Notes: a model not told the origin generated them from the letters alone. 64,000 bases of DNA from Emydura subglobosa (GCA_007922225.1 ML679956.1:15721049-15785048); one strand, 5' to 3'. Positions 46,863 to 58,440 are shown, numbered from the stretch's first letter. Numbers and translations: made by a program.

Positions 46863-49800
46863 GTCTAAGCACACCCATTTACACTATGTCTGAGTTTGGT
46901 CTGTTGTCATCATATCATGAATTCATTTGAAAGATGGGAGAATTTACTGTGGGGCTTTATTCTTTCTGTGGATATATTATACCTTGTTTTAGCCTTTATT
47001 TTAATTAGAACCTGTTGAAACCATTTTTAAAAGGTCAAAATTTGACCCAAAAACCATAAAAAAAAAAATCAGCAAAATTTTTCACATCTGTTTTCCTTAT
47101 TTTGAGGCCAACTCTGATATAATTATTTATCTCTCTTTTGTCTTTCCTATCACAAAAGCAGAGGAAATAAAAGAAACTAAGAATTTGACTCGTTTCCTTG
47201 AGGCAAATCCATGACACTTTGAATGGGAAGAAGACTCTACCTCAGAGAAAATGTGGCTGTGGGAGTTATTGAGAAGAAACTACAGTGATGGCAATCACAG
47301 CACCACAGGGAACTTTCTGTGCTTAGAAAAACATTTAGGTACCAAATGCTGGTCCATCTTCCACACAACTCAGCCTGATTGGCTCCCAGACTAATCAGTA
47401 TTTGGGTTTAATTATATTTTTGTTGTTATTTTAATTCAGTCCTTTGATTTCAGCTAGATCACAGAGAAACCAAACCTTGCTGGAGGATAAAGAGAGAGCT
47501 AATCCAAGCAAGGAAAACAAAGTAGATGGAGATGGTAAGATTTCTGAAGGTACATTGCAGGTACAAGCTGTTTGGATTTATTACTTTGCCATATGCTGAT
47601 CTATAGTATTAGAACAAAACCAGCTTTAAAGTCAAAGATTGAGTAAAATTTAGGATAAATTGTTTTTAAAGTACAGATTTAGCACTGAAAATTGATGGCT
47701 AGAGAGCACAGCAGACGGACTGACTTTACAATACATGCAGACTTCATAATCTGCTTTAAAAACATCAAAAAAAATAAACATCTAAAAATTGGTGTGTTTT
47801 TTGTGTATTTGTTTTTGTTTATCTGTTTGGTTTTTTATTAACTCTATTTTCAGCTGGGATTGCAATCATTTATTTATATGCCGATTACGTTAGTGATGGT
47901 CAAAGTGATTTCTGTGAATAGTCTATTCTTCTGGATGAAACACATTTTGTATAAAAATAAGATATTTGATTAGGGAAAGGACATATTTTGTTTGTATAAT
48001 ACAGGACTTTATACATTTTTCATGATAAAATCTATAAATATTAAATGTTAATGAAGTTTATCTTAATTTTAAAAAACATCATATTCTGATTGAGTTAAGA
48101 GGAACATGTATGTAACAATAGTTTGTACAATTATTTGAAAAACATTATGTACCTCTTAGGAATAAATGCCAATATTAGTATATTAACTATTATTTGCATG
48201 ACCAAATTTCTAGATTATAGATTTATGAATTTGGATTTCGGATGGGTTTAAAAGGCTATGTTTAAAAAAGTTGAAAGGAGGCTAGAGTCATATTTTCAGA
48301 GATTTCTTGCTCAATTTATGTGAAAATCCAAGAGTGATGATGCATAAATGAAGGAAAATTACCTTTCCTACTCATATATTCCTGTTTTATTTTTTGTTCA
48401 CATTTTTTCATTCTGTTATTGCACCAGTTTATAAAATCCCAGAAGATGTATTGTAATTTAAGTGGTTTGTACCACAAAATAAAGATTAAAGCAACTTTGC
48501 TGAACACCTGTTACAAGAGATTTTCAGAACCAAAGCCATACAAGAAAGAACAAAATCTTCCAGTAACATTTTTCTTATTTACTTGGTTACTGCAGAGTTC
48601 ATGATGACTTGTTTTCCTTTAGTTATATCTGAACAGTTTGACAGATTCTTGTGACAAGGTTACCCTTAAATTGATAAAAGATTTGATAGTGTCGGTACAT
48701 TTGTCAAAAATGTCTGACATCATTCGTAATGGAGTCTGCACTACAAGCATCAATGGCACTCCAGTCTGCTATTTTCTATTCAGCGTGCAGTGTACACCAC
48801 ATAAAAACATAAAATGGAAATGTATAGAAGTCAGGAGGATTAGCTAAAGCATCCACTCATCTTATCAAACACAAAAACTCATGGTTTTTCTCTGTTTTTC
48901 ACTACAGTGGAATCTATTTTAATAACTACAAACCAAAATCCAATTAAAAGAATGTTGAGTATTTAAAGGCTGAGCTTCTTACTGGAGTAAACTTGGAAAT
49001 GGAAATAGTGCACTATATGAAATTTACGTAGCTGTGTTTTCAACATTCTCATGGCTACTTCAGAAGAAAAGGAATATGCATTAAGAGCTTTCTTCCTCAG
49101 ACCTGCCAAACATCGTACAGTGTCTACCAAAGTATTTCTGGGCAAATCCAGGAAATGCAGAGATGCATATCCCATTAAATTAAATTGAAATAAATATGAA
49201 TATTATCTAGCGTAAATCTCAAAGCAGCAATTTTGGTTCAAATTATAGGGTTAGACACAGATTGATTCTTACATTAGTAAATCCATTTATCAATCTCTAC
49301 TTGATATGCTGATTTGCAATGGAAAGGTGCCATTCTACTTTTCAAAAAGACTATAAACACAGCATTGTGGGATTCCATACTTTTTGTCTCTATTATTTCC
49401 CTACCAATGTTCTCATTCTACAAGAAAAAACATATTTTCCTCACTGCCAGCCCTAATAACTCCATATGGGATCTGAAAGTCAAGCTGGGTTATTTCCTTC
49501 TTGTGCACCACCAGTAATAAAGATTCAGCAAATCAAATTATACCCTCAGCTATGCCAGTATTATCCATTATAATCAAATGATTATTTTTTTTTGTTATTT
49601 TGTTATTTGTTATTTGATTTTAGCAAAGAATTCTGTTAATGATGCATCAGGAGGAACACAATCCAGCTATGTGATCTCTGCAGTGATAACAGAAATAAAA
49701 ATCAGTAAAAACTTATATTTGTCACTGAAGTTGGCAGACATGATTCCAAATATACACAGAGAGCAGATCTGTTGAGTAAGAGGGTGACATTTTTACATCA

Positions 49801-50011
49801 ACAGTTTTAACAGGGCGTTTTGGGACAAGCCCATATTCACTTAGTAAAACACTTTTCAACCTGCAGACCTGACAATGTGTGACACAGCAATCAAAAAATG
49901 TGACAAATGTGGGAACACCACTGTTTTGTTGTGTGTCCTGCCATGAATCACAATTTTTTGACTTTAAAATCTTGCATAGATGGTTTCTCATTGTGTGAAT
50001 TAATTAAATCA
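46863..50011. other. AT-rich intronic sequence, nothing recognised
   Basis: About 3.1 kb with no identifiable transposon, an unusually long clean stretch for this window, adjacent to the CR1 and exon. Confidence 0.4.
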
Positions 50012-50048
50012 TAGAAAAGAAAAAAAAAAGAAAAGACAAGAAAAGAAA
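50012..50048. repeat. A-rich tract beside CR1 3' end
   Basis: AAAAG-type purine run ending about 20 bp before the CR1 terminus. Confidence 0.8.
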
Positions 50049-50070
50049 TTTGGGAAAACAAATTCAGTCT

Positions 50071-51262
50071 CATAGAATCATAGAAGATTAGGGTTGGAAG
50101 GGACCTCAGGAGGTCATCCAGTCCAACCCCCTGCTCAAAGCAGGACTCACCTTAACTAAATCATCCCAGCCAGGGCTTTTTCAAGCCGCACCTTAAAAAC
50201 CTCTAAAGATGGAGATTCCATCAATTCCCTAGGTAACCCATTCAAGTGCTTCACCACCCTCCTAGTGAAAAAGCTTCTCCTAATATCCAACATAGACCTC
50301 CCCCCGCTGCCACTTGAGACCATTGCTCCTAGTTCTGTCATCTACTACCATTGAGAACAGCTTAGTTCCATCTTCCCTGGAACCCCCTTCAGGTAGTTAA
50401 AGGCTTCTATCAAATCCTCCCTCATTCTTCTCTTCTGCAGGCTAAACAAGCCTAGTTCCCTCAACGTCTCTTAAGTCGTGCTCCAGCCCCCTAATCATTT
50501 TTGTTGCCCACACTGGACTCTTTCCAATTTGTCCACATCCTTTCTGTAGTGGGGGCCCAAAACTTGACACAATTCTACAAATGTGGCCTCACCAGTGCCG
50601 AACAGAGGGGAATAATCACTTCCTTTGATCTGCTGGCAATGCTCCTACTAATGCAGCCCAATATGCCATCAGCCTTCTTGGCAATAAGGACACACTGTTA
50701 ACTCATATCCAGCTTCTTGTCCACTGTAACCCCCAGGTCCTTTTCTGCAGAACTGCTTCCTAGCCAGTTGGACCCCAGTCTGCTTCGGGAGCATGGGATT
50801 CTTCCATCCTAAATGCAGGACTCTGCACTTGTCCTTGTTAAATCTATTCAGATTGAAGGATTGGGCCAAAAGAAATTTGTCTAGGTCATTCTGTATCCCA
50901 TCCCTACCCTCCAGGGTATCTACCACTCTGCCCAGCTTAGTGCCTACCCTCCAGGGTATCTACCACTCTGACACCAGTTTAGTGAAATCTGCAAACTTGC
51001 TGAGGGTGCAATCGAGCCCATCCTCTAGATTATTAAGGATGATGTTGAACAAAACCAGCCCCAGCACCAACTCCTGGGGCACTCCACTTGTTACCAGCTG
51101 CCAACTAGACATTGAGCCCAATGATCTAGCCAGCTTTCTATCCATTTTATAGTCCATCCATCCAACCCATACTTCTTTAACTTGCTGATAAGAATACTAT
51201 GGGAGACTTTATCAAATGCCCATGCACCCACAAAGGCCCTCTCTATCTCCCCAGAATTGGAT
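50071..51262 (-). mobile_element. CR1 LINE, 1.2-kb 5'-truncated copy
   Basis: The plus strand opens CATAGAATCATAGAAG, the inverted ATTCTATG end repeat, then GGGTTGGAAGGGACCTCAGG. Minus-strand frames follow ORF2: TSGVPQELVLGLVLFNI, then SKFADFTKL at the catalytic motif (FADF in place of FADD, 50995-50984), FNKDKCRVLHLGWKNPM, and the C-terminal SFFTRRVVKHLNGLPRE. Frameshifts and stops separate these blocks, so it is inactive. It lies in the sense orientation of RBMS3, about 240 bp beyond the exon's donor. Confidence 0.92.
50903..50970. repeat. 40-bp tandem duplication inside CR1
   Basis: CCTACCCTCCAGGGTATCTA followed by CCACTCTG occurs at 50903 and again at 50943, so a 40-bp unit was duplicated in this CR1 copy. 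Confidence 0.9.
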
Positions 51263-51497
51263 GTTAGTGGATTTTGAACCCTAGAGCTTCATATTCCCAA
51301 GCACAGACATCAGGCACTTGAGCTAAAGGAGTTATGGTTATCCTTTATGTGCATCGCTCACTATGAAGTACATCATGCATCTAAATTCTTGTTCTGAAAA
51401 TATGAAAGGTTAAAGTCTGGCTTGGAAATTTCTCCCTATAAATACAATGCTCAAGTGTATTCATTTCAAACTGGAGGACATGAAATATTTTAATGGC

Positions 51498-51503
51498 ACT
51501 TAC
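51498..51503 (-). other. Splice donor of the RBMS3 exon
   Basis: The minus strand reads CC|GTAAGT at the exon end, a perfect match to the intron side of the donor consensus. The exon leaves in phase 2, so two bases of a codon are carried into the next exon, which is not in this window. Confidence 0.88.
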
Positions 51504-51673
51504 GGCTGGCACAGTTTGATAAGGTCCTGGTCAGTGGTGCCGGGTGGAAGGCCTCGAATGTACAGGTTGGTTTTACTCAACTGCTCCCCACTGCTGTTGT
51601 TGCTGCTGTTGTTGCTGCTGTTTGTGCTGGGGCTGGGAGGAGCCATGGGGTGGGGAGCTGGTGCATAGGACTG
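51504..51673 (-). CDS. RBMS3: RBMS3 internal coding exon (linker and start of RRM1)
   Basis: This 170-bp exon encodes 56 complete codons and ends with the first two bases of a split codon. It opens with [10 protein letters not shown], runs through a Pro/Ser stretch, then an Asn/Ser tract at exon residues 18-28, then EQLSKTN. The RNP2 strand of RRM1, LYIRGL, is at residues 37-42, and the exon ends in DLIKLCQ. RNP1 and the rest of RRM1 are not in the window. RBMS proteins (RBMS1/2/3, c-Myc single-strand-binding family) bind A/U-rich single-stranded nucleic acid and stabilise mRNAs. From memory, the [11 protein letters not shown] form with Gly and Ile fits RBMS3; RBMS1 has His and Val there. Splice signals are good on both sides: an uninterrupted pyrimidine tract, CAG acceptor and GTAAGT donor. 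The frame is open and shows no damage. The paralogue call is less certain than the RBMS family call. Confidence 0.93.
51590..51622 (-). repeat. Coding 12-bp repeat (Asn-Asn-Ser-Ser tract)
   Basis: Inside the RBMS3 exon the codons AAC and AGC alternate in pairs, giving a 12-bp period and the residues [11 protein letters not shown]. This low-complexity linker lies just before RRM1. Its length could vary by whole repeat units without disturbing the frame. Confidence 0.85.
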
Positions 51674-51692
51674 CTGAAAAAAAAAAAACCCA
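51674..51692 (-). other. Splice acceptor with tandem NAGNAG
   Basis: On the minus strand a run of twelve or more T is followed by CAGCAG. The first CAG (51676-51674) is the intron-terminal acceptor used for the exon as annotated. The second CAG (51673-51671) is the exon's first codon, Gln. Tandem NAG acceptors three bases apart are known to give single-residue alternative splicing, so an isoform lacking this Gln is possible. Confidence 0.85.
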
Positions 51693-52924
51693 ACAAAAGC
51701 TGTTACTGGAAAATAAAATCATTACCAACTTCTGTGTTTTACTGAAGCAGCTATGAATGTATGGCAGTTCTCTCCCCACACATAATACAATTAATTCTGG
51801 CCCTGGAATTTATTCCCCCCATCTTTTAGTTAGGGCAATAATATAATCAACTTTATTTTTTAAAATCTGAAATTAAAGAAGTTGATAGATTATGCACTCA
51901 TTCTATCCTACTCACAAGATACTGCTCCACCACGCTGAATATTTAGGAACAATGTTTATTAAATGAAGACAGCACAGGATTTAACTCAAGCTACTCTATG
52001 ACCCACTCAATATGTGAGCTGGTTGAAGAAATGTATTGTCTTCAGATTTAAAGTAGATGTGGGGGCTGATAGCAGGAATCTGATGTGCATCCAGCACATG
52101 CATAAAAATGCGACAGGAGCTATCAGCACTAGGAAAAGAGAGACAAGGTACACAAGGTATATGGTGTTATGCTGAGTGTAGAATGGAAGGCCTTGAAAGT
52201 GCAAAAAGGTCAGAGACTAGGCAATCTGGCCTTAAAATCTATGAATATGCACAAGCCACACAACCTAACTAAAAAAGGGGCATGTCACAGGATGGAGGCA
52301 GGTTTATGAGGCAAACAATGTCAACAGCACAGTCCCCTAGCCTCCAGCAAATACGTACTAGAAAAGAACACACAAAAGCATGTTTTAAAGCATCTCTAAG
52401 TATCTCTAACGTAGGACCATAGGTTTCAAATTTAGCCGCCTAACACCTCTGATTGATCCTTATCCTGTACTTCTGATTCTTATTTGTCAAACATTACTCC
52501 ACTTTGTTTTTTGGAAAGAAAAAAATGATCCTGTTTTTAAATGAAGATGACAAGCCTTTTCACAACTGAAGAAGGATATTAGCTACAAAATTCAGAGCTA
52601 GATCAGAACTTCCCAAAGCTTTGGAGTGTTCAGATGTGGTGGTTTGGTTTGGTCTATTACAGAAATTGCAGCATTAGGCATGAAGTTTCCAGCTAAGTGG
52701 TCAACTGGGTGAGATGAAGAAGACTTAGTCTGTGCATGCAAAACATTGAATATCATTGGCAGACAGCACTCCATAGACATTACAGAGACTAGATGACAGG
52801 CCAATGGTGAGTTAATGATCACATACTAATTAGCCTATGAAAGCAAAATGAAAGCAATTCTGGCTGTGATAACAGTTGTGTGACCATTATGTGTTCACTC
52901 TCAGATACTCCAGTTCTGCAGCTA
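51693..52924. other. Intronic sequence, nothing recognised
   Basis: No identifiable repeat or coding segment upstream of the acceptor. Confidence 0.4.
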
Positions 52925-53040
52925 GACCTTGATTAAGCAGAAGATTTAAGTGCATGCATAACTTCAAGCACATGTATAGTCCATTTCATTTCACTGGCAT
53001 TACTCAACGTGCTTAAAGTTAGGCATAAGCTAAATCAGTG
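52925..53040. mobile_element. Palindromic MITE
   Basis: GACCTTGATTAAGCAGAAGA then CATGCATAACTTCAAGC on the left; CGTGCTTAAAGTTAGGCATA then AGCTAAATCAG on the right. The arms are imperfectly mirrored. Confidence 0.5.
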
Positions 53041-53381
53041 TCTTCGGTAGCTAGACTTTTTAAAACTGGAAGCTTTAAAACACTTTTTAAGCAACCAACT
53101 ACCCTTATCTAGAAGAACAGAAAATAATGAAAAGTTAAGGCAGGTATAGATGGTAGGTGAAATTGTGCTCACGGTGAGTAAAAGCTATCAGCCTTTGATA
53201 AGATATATGCATGAACAACACATTTCCAAAAGTCCCTTCCTTTCCTCACCACTTTCTCCCCCTCCTCCCAGCTTGTCTCACTTAAACCCACCAAGTGGAA
53301 ACACAAAATCAAGTGTTAAGACTTACATGCATCTCTGCTGTCTAACCTGGCTGTGATCTGGTTCACCAGGATTCTCTAGAG

Positions 53382-53807
53382 CAACGGTTCCCAAGCTGGG
53401 GGGCGCTAAAGATTACAGGGGATCCATGAGGCTTCAGTAATATTGAGGTCATTTAGCACCCTGAGCTCTGCGCTGGGTGCAGCAGCCTCCCCCAGCCCCG
53501 CACTGGCCAGGCAGTCCCAGGAGGAGCAGCCCCAGCCAGTGAGGCCCTGGAGTCAGGGCCAGCCTTCATTATCCTCAGTCCATGATGGGAAAAGGCGGGG
53601 CCACATGGGGCGTGCAGTGGCAGCTGCGCCAGAGAAGGATTTGCTTCTTACTCAGGTAAGAGTAATTTATTATTTCTGTAATTTAGTGTTATTATTATAT
53701 GTGTTTGTTTATGGTCGGTGAGGGGGTGAGTCGGGGAGTTGGGGGGACAGGTGTTTTACCTAGTGTTAACCAGTGGGGCTTTCACTCAAAAAGGTTGGGA
53801 ACCACTG
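53382..53807. mobile_element. Non-autonomous hAT-type transposon with perfect target duplication
   Basis: The element starts CAACGGTTCCCAAGC and ends GGTTGGGAACCACTG. It is flanked on both sides by the identical 8-mer CTCTAGAG (53374-53381 and 53808-53815), the NTCTAGAN target preferred by Charlie-type hATs. It is 426 bp with a GC-rich interior and no transposase; the 92-codon open frame inside (53443-53721) is not a gene. Its right terminus, inverted, matches the left terminus of the element at 43799. Confidence 0.92.
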
Positions 53808-53815
53808 CTCTAGAG

Positions 53816-54942
53816 AGAAAATAAAGTTTAACAAACAGCATTATGGTACACAGGCTACGAAGCACATTCCATCTGATCCACAGCAAAAGGAAAAATGAAC
53901 AATTCTGTGTGTAATTCTTTCCTTCAGAATCAGTGGAGACTTGTAGACAATCATAAGATTTTACTACATGGATATCAGATTACCTTGCATACAAATTTTA
54001 TCCCTACCCTCTCAAACTGCAATGTCATTCCCAGAAATAGAGATTCAAAGCAGTAGTATTGGGAAGATACTACGGAATCAGCCAAGCAGCTATCACAGTG
54101 TTGTGGTGTTTCCTGGAATTAAATTCTCCCTTGCAGAGACAATACTAATGGGTAAGAATTTAGAAGAGCATAACCCTATGCAAATACATACAGACATAGC
54201 TATCATAATACTAGCTCGTGGTCCATGTCCAGAAGCACTTTTTTTGTGGGTTCTACAATATATTTTGTGGGGTCTACAGGACCTTACTAGTGATTAACGT
54301 ACTGATTTGGGGTTGAAATCCACATACCTTTTGCTTTGGCTTGAACACCAGCCAGCAGCCAAGCAATTTTCTTACAGTGGATGTATGGCTTTACTACACA
54401 AAAAGCTGAAACAATATATCTTCCATTTTTCCTTAAGGCAATTCTACATATTTTGAGTATTAATCATGTACAAAGATCAAGATAACATGGCTCCTACTTT
54501 ATACCCCTTTTACGTTGAATTTATAAATTGAATGTGTGTAAGCTATTCGGGGCAGGGACATATCATTCTGCAAGTCATGCATGTTAATTATACATTATGA
54601 TGATATATCTTAGCTTGAGTTCAATATGTAAATGGCCTTTTTCACACTAAAGAAATGTTCCAAAACTCAGTGGAAAAGACAAGACATAACTTTCAAAGAT
54701 AAAAAGCAATTTTCATCTCAGGATCAGATTTTTATCCTCATACACAGAGAAAAACACTAGGTGCTTGATTCTAATTTAAACAAAGGCCACTTTATACCAC
54801 TCTGCAGAGTGAAGGGTATAGAATAAAGTGGTCCTAAAGCACATTTACATTGATATTAAGGCCAAAGCAATGTAATGCATCAAATGAGAATCAGGTTCTA
54901 GGATGGAAATTCTTTCATACTACAGCTGAGCAAACACTGGCC
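53816..54942. other. Intronic sequence, minor repeat traces
   Basis: At 54540-54640 a GGGGCAGGGACATATCATT phrase resembles the inverted 3'-end repeat. GGCCACTTTATACCAC and AAAGTGGTCC at 54785-54836 are a partial mirror. Confidence 0.35.
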
Positions 54943-55048
54943 AAAATTCTGCATGTACAACCACAGGCTGACATCTGCATTCAGGCAGAGCCCCTTAAAC
55001 CAATGGGCCTCTGTCTGACAGCACATTGCACGATCGGGGCCTATGTCA
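54943..55048. mobile_element. Palindromic MITE
   Basis: Begins AAAATTCTGCATGTACAA, has a GAGCCCCTTAAACCAATGGG centre, and ends AGCACATTGCACGATCGGGG then CC, as in 39557-39680. Confidence 0.55.
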
Positions 55049-55149
55049 CCAAGCTGCATGCAATATATGGGATGAAGGACAGCCTGAAATGGACTCTAGA
55101 TATACAGTTCTTGCTACCAAACAGTGATCTCTTTATTTTAAGCATGGTC

Positions 55150-55320
55150 TAGTGACCTAAGCAGAGGACCAGAAGCAGGAATTCTTGAGTTCTAAACCTG
55201 GTTCTGGCATTATCTCCTTCTGTGGCATGAGGTGAGGCACTTAACCTCTCTGCCACAATATCCGCAGAGGTCATATGAATTTTAGATATTATTAAAGGCT
55301 CTAAAGCAGTGACGCTGAAA
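55150..55320 (+). mobile_element. MIR-type SINE
   Basis: GAGTTCTAAACCTGGTTCTG followed by GAGGCACTTAACCTCTCTG and a TAAAGGCTCTAAAGCAG-like tail is in MIR order, including the tRNA-related B-box area. Confidence 0.6.
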
Positions 55321-57639
55321 GGGAGATACAGCTATCCCATGTGTCTGGGAAGGGAACAATACAAATATGGTCAAACACGGTGCTTATAATGCAAAGACAG
55401 TATTATACAAAACCTACATATTTTATTTCAAGAGAGAAGTGAAAGTCAGAAGTGAGTTTTTCATTAATTTTTCACATAACCAATCCAGAAGATTCATTTT
55501 TCAATTCTCATGCTTCGTTATTCAATAAGGGAGAAAAATGAACTGGTTTGTAGATCATTCTAAGCAGCCTATTAATTCAGCACAGCTCGCTATTAGGATT
55601 TGTTTTCATCTTTGAAAAATGAACAAGCGCCTCCTTTTTATTATTTAAAAGTGAGAAATTATACTGTTAAATTCACACCCAGTTTCAGACACCTATCCTT
55701 GTACCCCACAGCAGAGCTCTCTGAAATAAACAATCCCATCCAACCACACACTACCAAGTGAATTGGCCACTAAGCGTAAATAAAGGGACACTTAAGTCTT
55801 CCTTAGTGAACGATGACGCACAAATACTGAACTAGGAGCCCGGTCAGTTACAAAATGAACACCACCAATTTCAGTGTTAGCCTCCTAACACAAGATTTTT
55901 TCCTCCATGGCAACCACGGTATTCCAGTGTTGCAGGTTTGGTCTAAAGCATTTTTCTTCTTCTGATTTAAAGCACAACACTTTTATAGAGAGAAATTTTA
56001 AACATTTTTCACATACAATTCCCCTTGGATGGAAATCACAGGCCCCAGATGCCAAGCTGTGGAGTCTTCTTTATTAGCAGCAGCTGGCTCCTTGGCAGGC
56101 TTCTCAGGCAGTCAGACTTGTGGTTTCGGAGTGGCCTCAGAGTCTATCATACAACTCAACTGCTCTGCTGTTGGGCTGGCCAATTTGTTTTTGTTCATCT
56201 TTGGCTATGCCAAATTTGTACTCTTTTATCCACTTGAAAGTGAAGTCCCGGAATGATCCACCAAGGCATTAATATGTTGACTCACCCTCTGTACGTGTAA
56301 TCTACTTCTCTCTGAACTGTGTCTTTTTAGGCTGGATTCATCTCACTTAGAATATAGTTGTCACACAATTCCCTTAGCTTCTCATTGCGAAGATAAAATA
56401 ACACAAGCGAAATACAATTATATTGTACAGATACCACACCATACAGAACTGTGCTACTTAAACCATACTGTACAAATGAGCAATTTTTGAGGGCTGGGAG
56501 TTTCCTAATGGCCAATTAAAGTAATGAGCAGAGGATGCCACTGACTTGCAGGCCTATTTATAGATCCCTTCAGTGGAAAGGATGGCAAATCCCCCATTGA
56601 ACAAGACAAAACCTGTTATGCTCTGATGCACCCCAGAACAGCAACCCCAAAACACAAGGAAATTGAAGCAAGCCACGCAGGTAAGTGGACAATGAAAACA
56701 TGTAATAATCATGAACAAATTAAGTCAGCAACAGTGTGAACAAAGCATAATATCAAATGGCAGGTTTGTAGCAACAGGCCCTGAGTTTACTACACACAAC
56801 CAACGCTATGTACACAGACACACAGGAACTAGAACATAGAGTTCAGGCAGCAAGAACCAGGAAACAAACAGTACAAGAAGAAATAAACAGGAAGGCAACA
56901 CACACACACACATAACCACAGTGGGGGAGAAAACAGGGTGAGAGGGCAAAAAAGCTAGCATAAAAGAACATGTGAAACTCAGCAAATTCCTCTACTTCAT
57001 TAACTTCCTCAATCGGTGGCTGCAACTAAAGAAAACATACGTAGCCTTGGCTGTAGCTGGAGAGAAGAGATAACAAGGAATTAGCTATGAAAAACGTGTA
57101 CATTTTACAGAGGTTCCGGTTAGAGGTGAGAGAACTGGAGAGAGGTTCAAGTTCTGCTGTAGACCTTGCAGGACATCCACTGAGCTTGCAGAACTCAACC
57201 TCAGACATGCCTTCAGCTCCTGTCTGGCCAAAGAAGGCCTGAAAGACAGGACTCTTCTTGGACAGTCATTCCTAGCACCATACTTCAAAAGCGGATTCCT
57301 GAAACATGGGCTTTTCGAGGACATCTATAAAGAAACACGCATATGCACATATACATACACAGCCATCTTTCTAATCTCTGTGCTGGTAGGGTTGAGGCTT
57401 CCAGAACACAGGACCCTTCTGGGCTGTCTGGATGGAAGCAACCACAAGTATCCTGGTAATGTCACATGACAACATTCCCTTGATGTAAAGCAGTGGCAAG
57501 GTGTGATGACATAAATAATATCACAAGAACATGAAAGGTGGGGACCCAAAGGCTGTCAAATGATACTCTCCCATTTGGCCAAACTAGAACATGGCTAATT
57601 AGGGAGGGTTCTATTTTCTACTTGAACCATTCACTGTTC
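55321..57639. other. Intronic sequence, nothing recognised
   Basis: Mixed composition without identifiable repeats. Segments 56020-56260 and 57080-57320 are somewhat GC-richer but have no splice-flanked coding frame or repeat ends. Confidence 0.35.
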
Positions 57640-57865
57640 TGATCTTGATGGTTAGAGCAAAGAACTCGCAATCAGATCTTCTGGGTTATGCTCCCTGCAC
57701 TGCCACTGTATGTGTCATTGTGTCACCCTGGGCAAATCACTTAGCCTCTGTCTCTGTTTATCCATCTGTAATAATTCCTATCTGCTTCGTGATGGTGCCA
57801 TGATGCTTAATTGTTTATAAAGTACTTTGTGATCATTAGATGAAAGATATCCAGAGAGAGAGAGA
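57640..57865 (+). mobile_element. MIR-type SINE, near full length, with (AG)n tail
   Basis: The tRNA-like head GGTTAGAGCAAAGAACTCGC is followed by CACTTAGCCTCTGTCTCTGT, CCATCTGTAATAATTCCTA and AAAGTACTTTGTGATCATTA, the full MIR order. It ends in AG repeats. Confidence 0.75.
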
Positions 57866-57880
57866 GTTTATACTTTTATA

Positions 57881-57931
57881 AACATATATATATATGTGTG
57901 TATATATATAGATATATGTACACACACACAG
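57881..57931. repeat. (AT)n/(GT)n/(AC)n compound microsatellite
   Basis: AT, GT, AT and AC runs in series. Confidence 0.92.
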
Positions 57932-58316
57932 ACTGATTGTAACTCATTCATTATAGGCTCAATACTGCCACTGAGAACTGCATTATTATAAGAAAACAGT
58001 GAATTAAATACTTATAACAACAAAAGTATAAACTATGCAGTGTAAATTATCCTTTACAATTTCTGGGATGATGGGGAGGAAAAATTGTAAAGTACCATTA
58101 AAAAAATGACATTTCCTGCAATATTTCACATTTTGCATATAAGCAACATTGAAAGAGGAGTATCAATAACTTTCACTATCTTATATGTTTGTGTCATTAA
58201 AAATACAATTTGAAATAACTACCAAAATGTAATACCAAAATGTAAGGAGTAATTTCACTGTGTAAGGTGAAAATACACTATCTTAGGTATAAACACACCT
58301 AAACTGGGAAACAATG

Positions 58317-58440
58317 GGCCATATTCTGATACTCTTACTCACATAATAACACCTTATGCCACAAGTAGTCCTATTGACATCAAGGGGTTTTCTTGTCAAG
58401 TAAAGTGATACTCAGCATCAGCAGAATTATCAGAATATGT
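58317..58440. mobile_element. Palindromic MITE
   Basis: GGGCCATATTCTGATACTCT on the left and CAGAATTATCAGAATATG on the right are inverted; the TAGTCCTATTGACATCAAGG centre is typical of the group. Confidence 0.6.

Larger units (their letters stand above)
1..51497 (-). other. RBMS3: RBMS3 intron downstream of the exon (partial)
   Basis: Everything left of the donor is inferred to be the next intron, because no second RBMS3 exon (the RNP1-bearing KGYGFVDF segment) was found on the minus strand. Human RBMS3 is known for introns of tens to hundreds of kilobases, so an intron of more than 51 kb is expected. It is AT-rich and filled with the repeats listed separately. Confidence 0.75.

Noticed and set aside
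51580..51630. Trinucleotide/12-bp microsatellite
   Set aside because: As a neutral microsatellite it is rejected: it is coding sequence in frame within the RBMS3 exon, annotated as such.
53443..53721. 92-codon plus-strand open frame rich in Ala/Pro/Gln
   Set aside because: It falls inside the hAT element at 53382-53807 and matches no protein I know.
56020..56260. Possible RBMS3 5' exon in the GC-richer patch
   Set aside because: The minus strand here does not encode the expected short N-terminus and no donor follows a suitable frame; plus-strand frames are unrelated.
57640..57700. tRNA-like sequence suggesting a tRNA gene
   Set aside because: It is followed by the MIR core and tail, so it is a SINE head; no complete cloverleaf is apparent.
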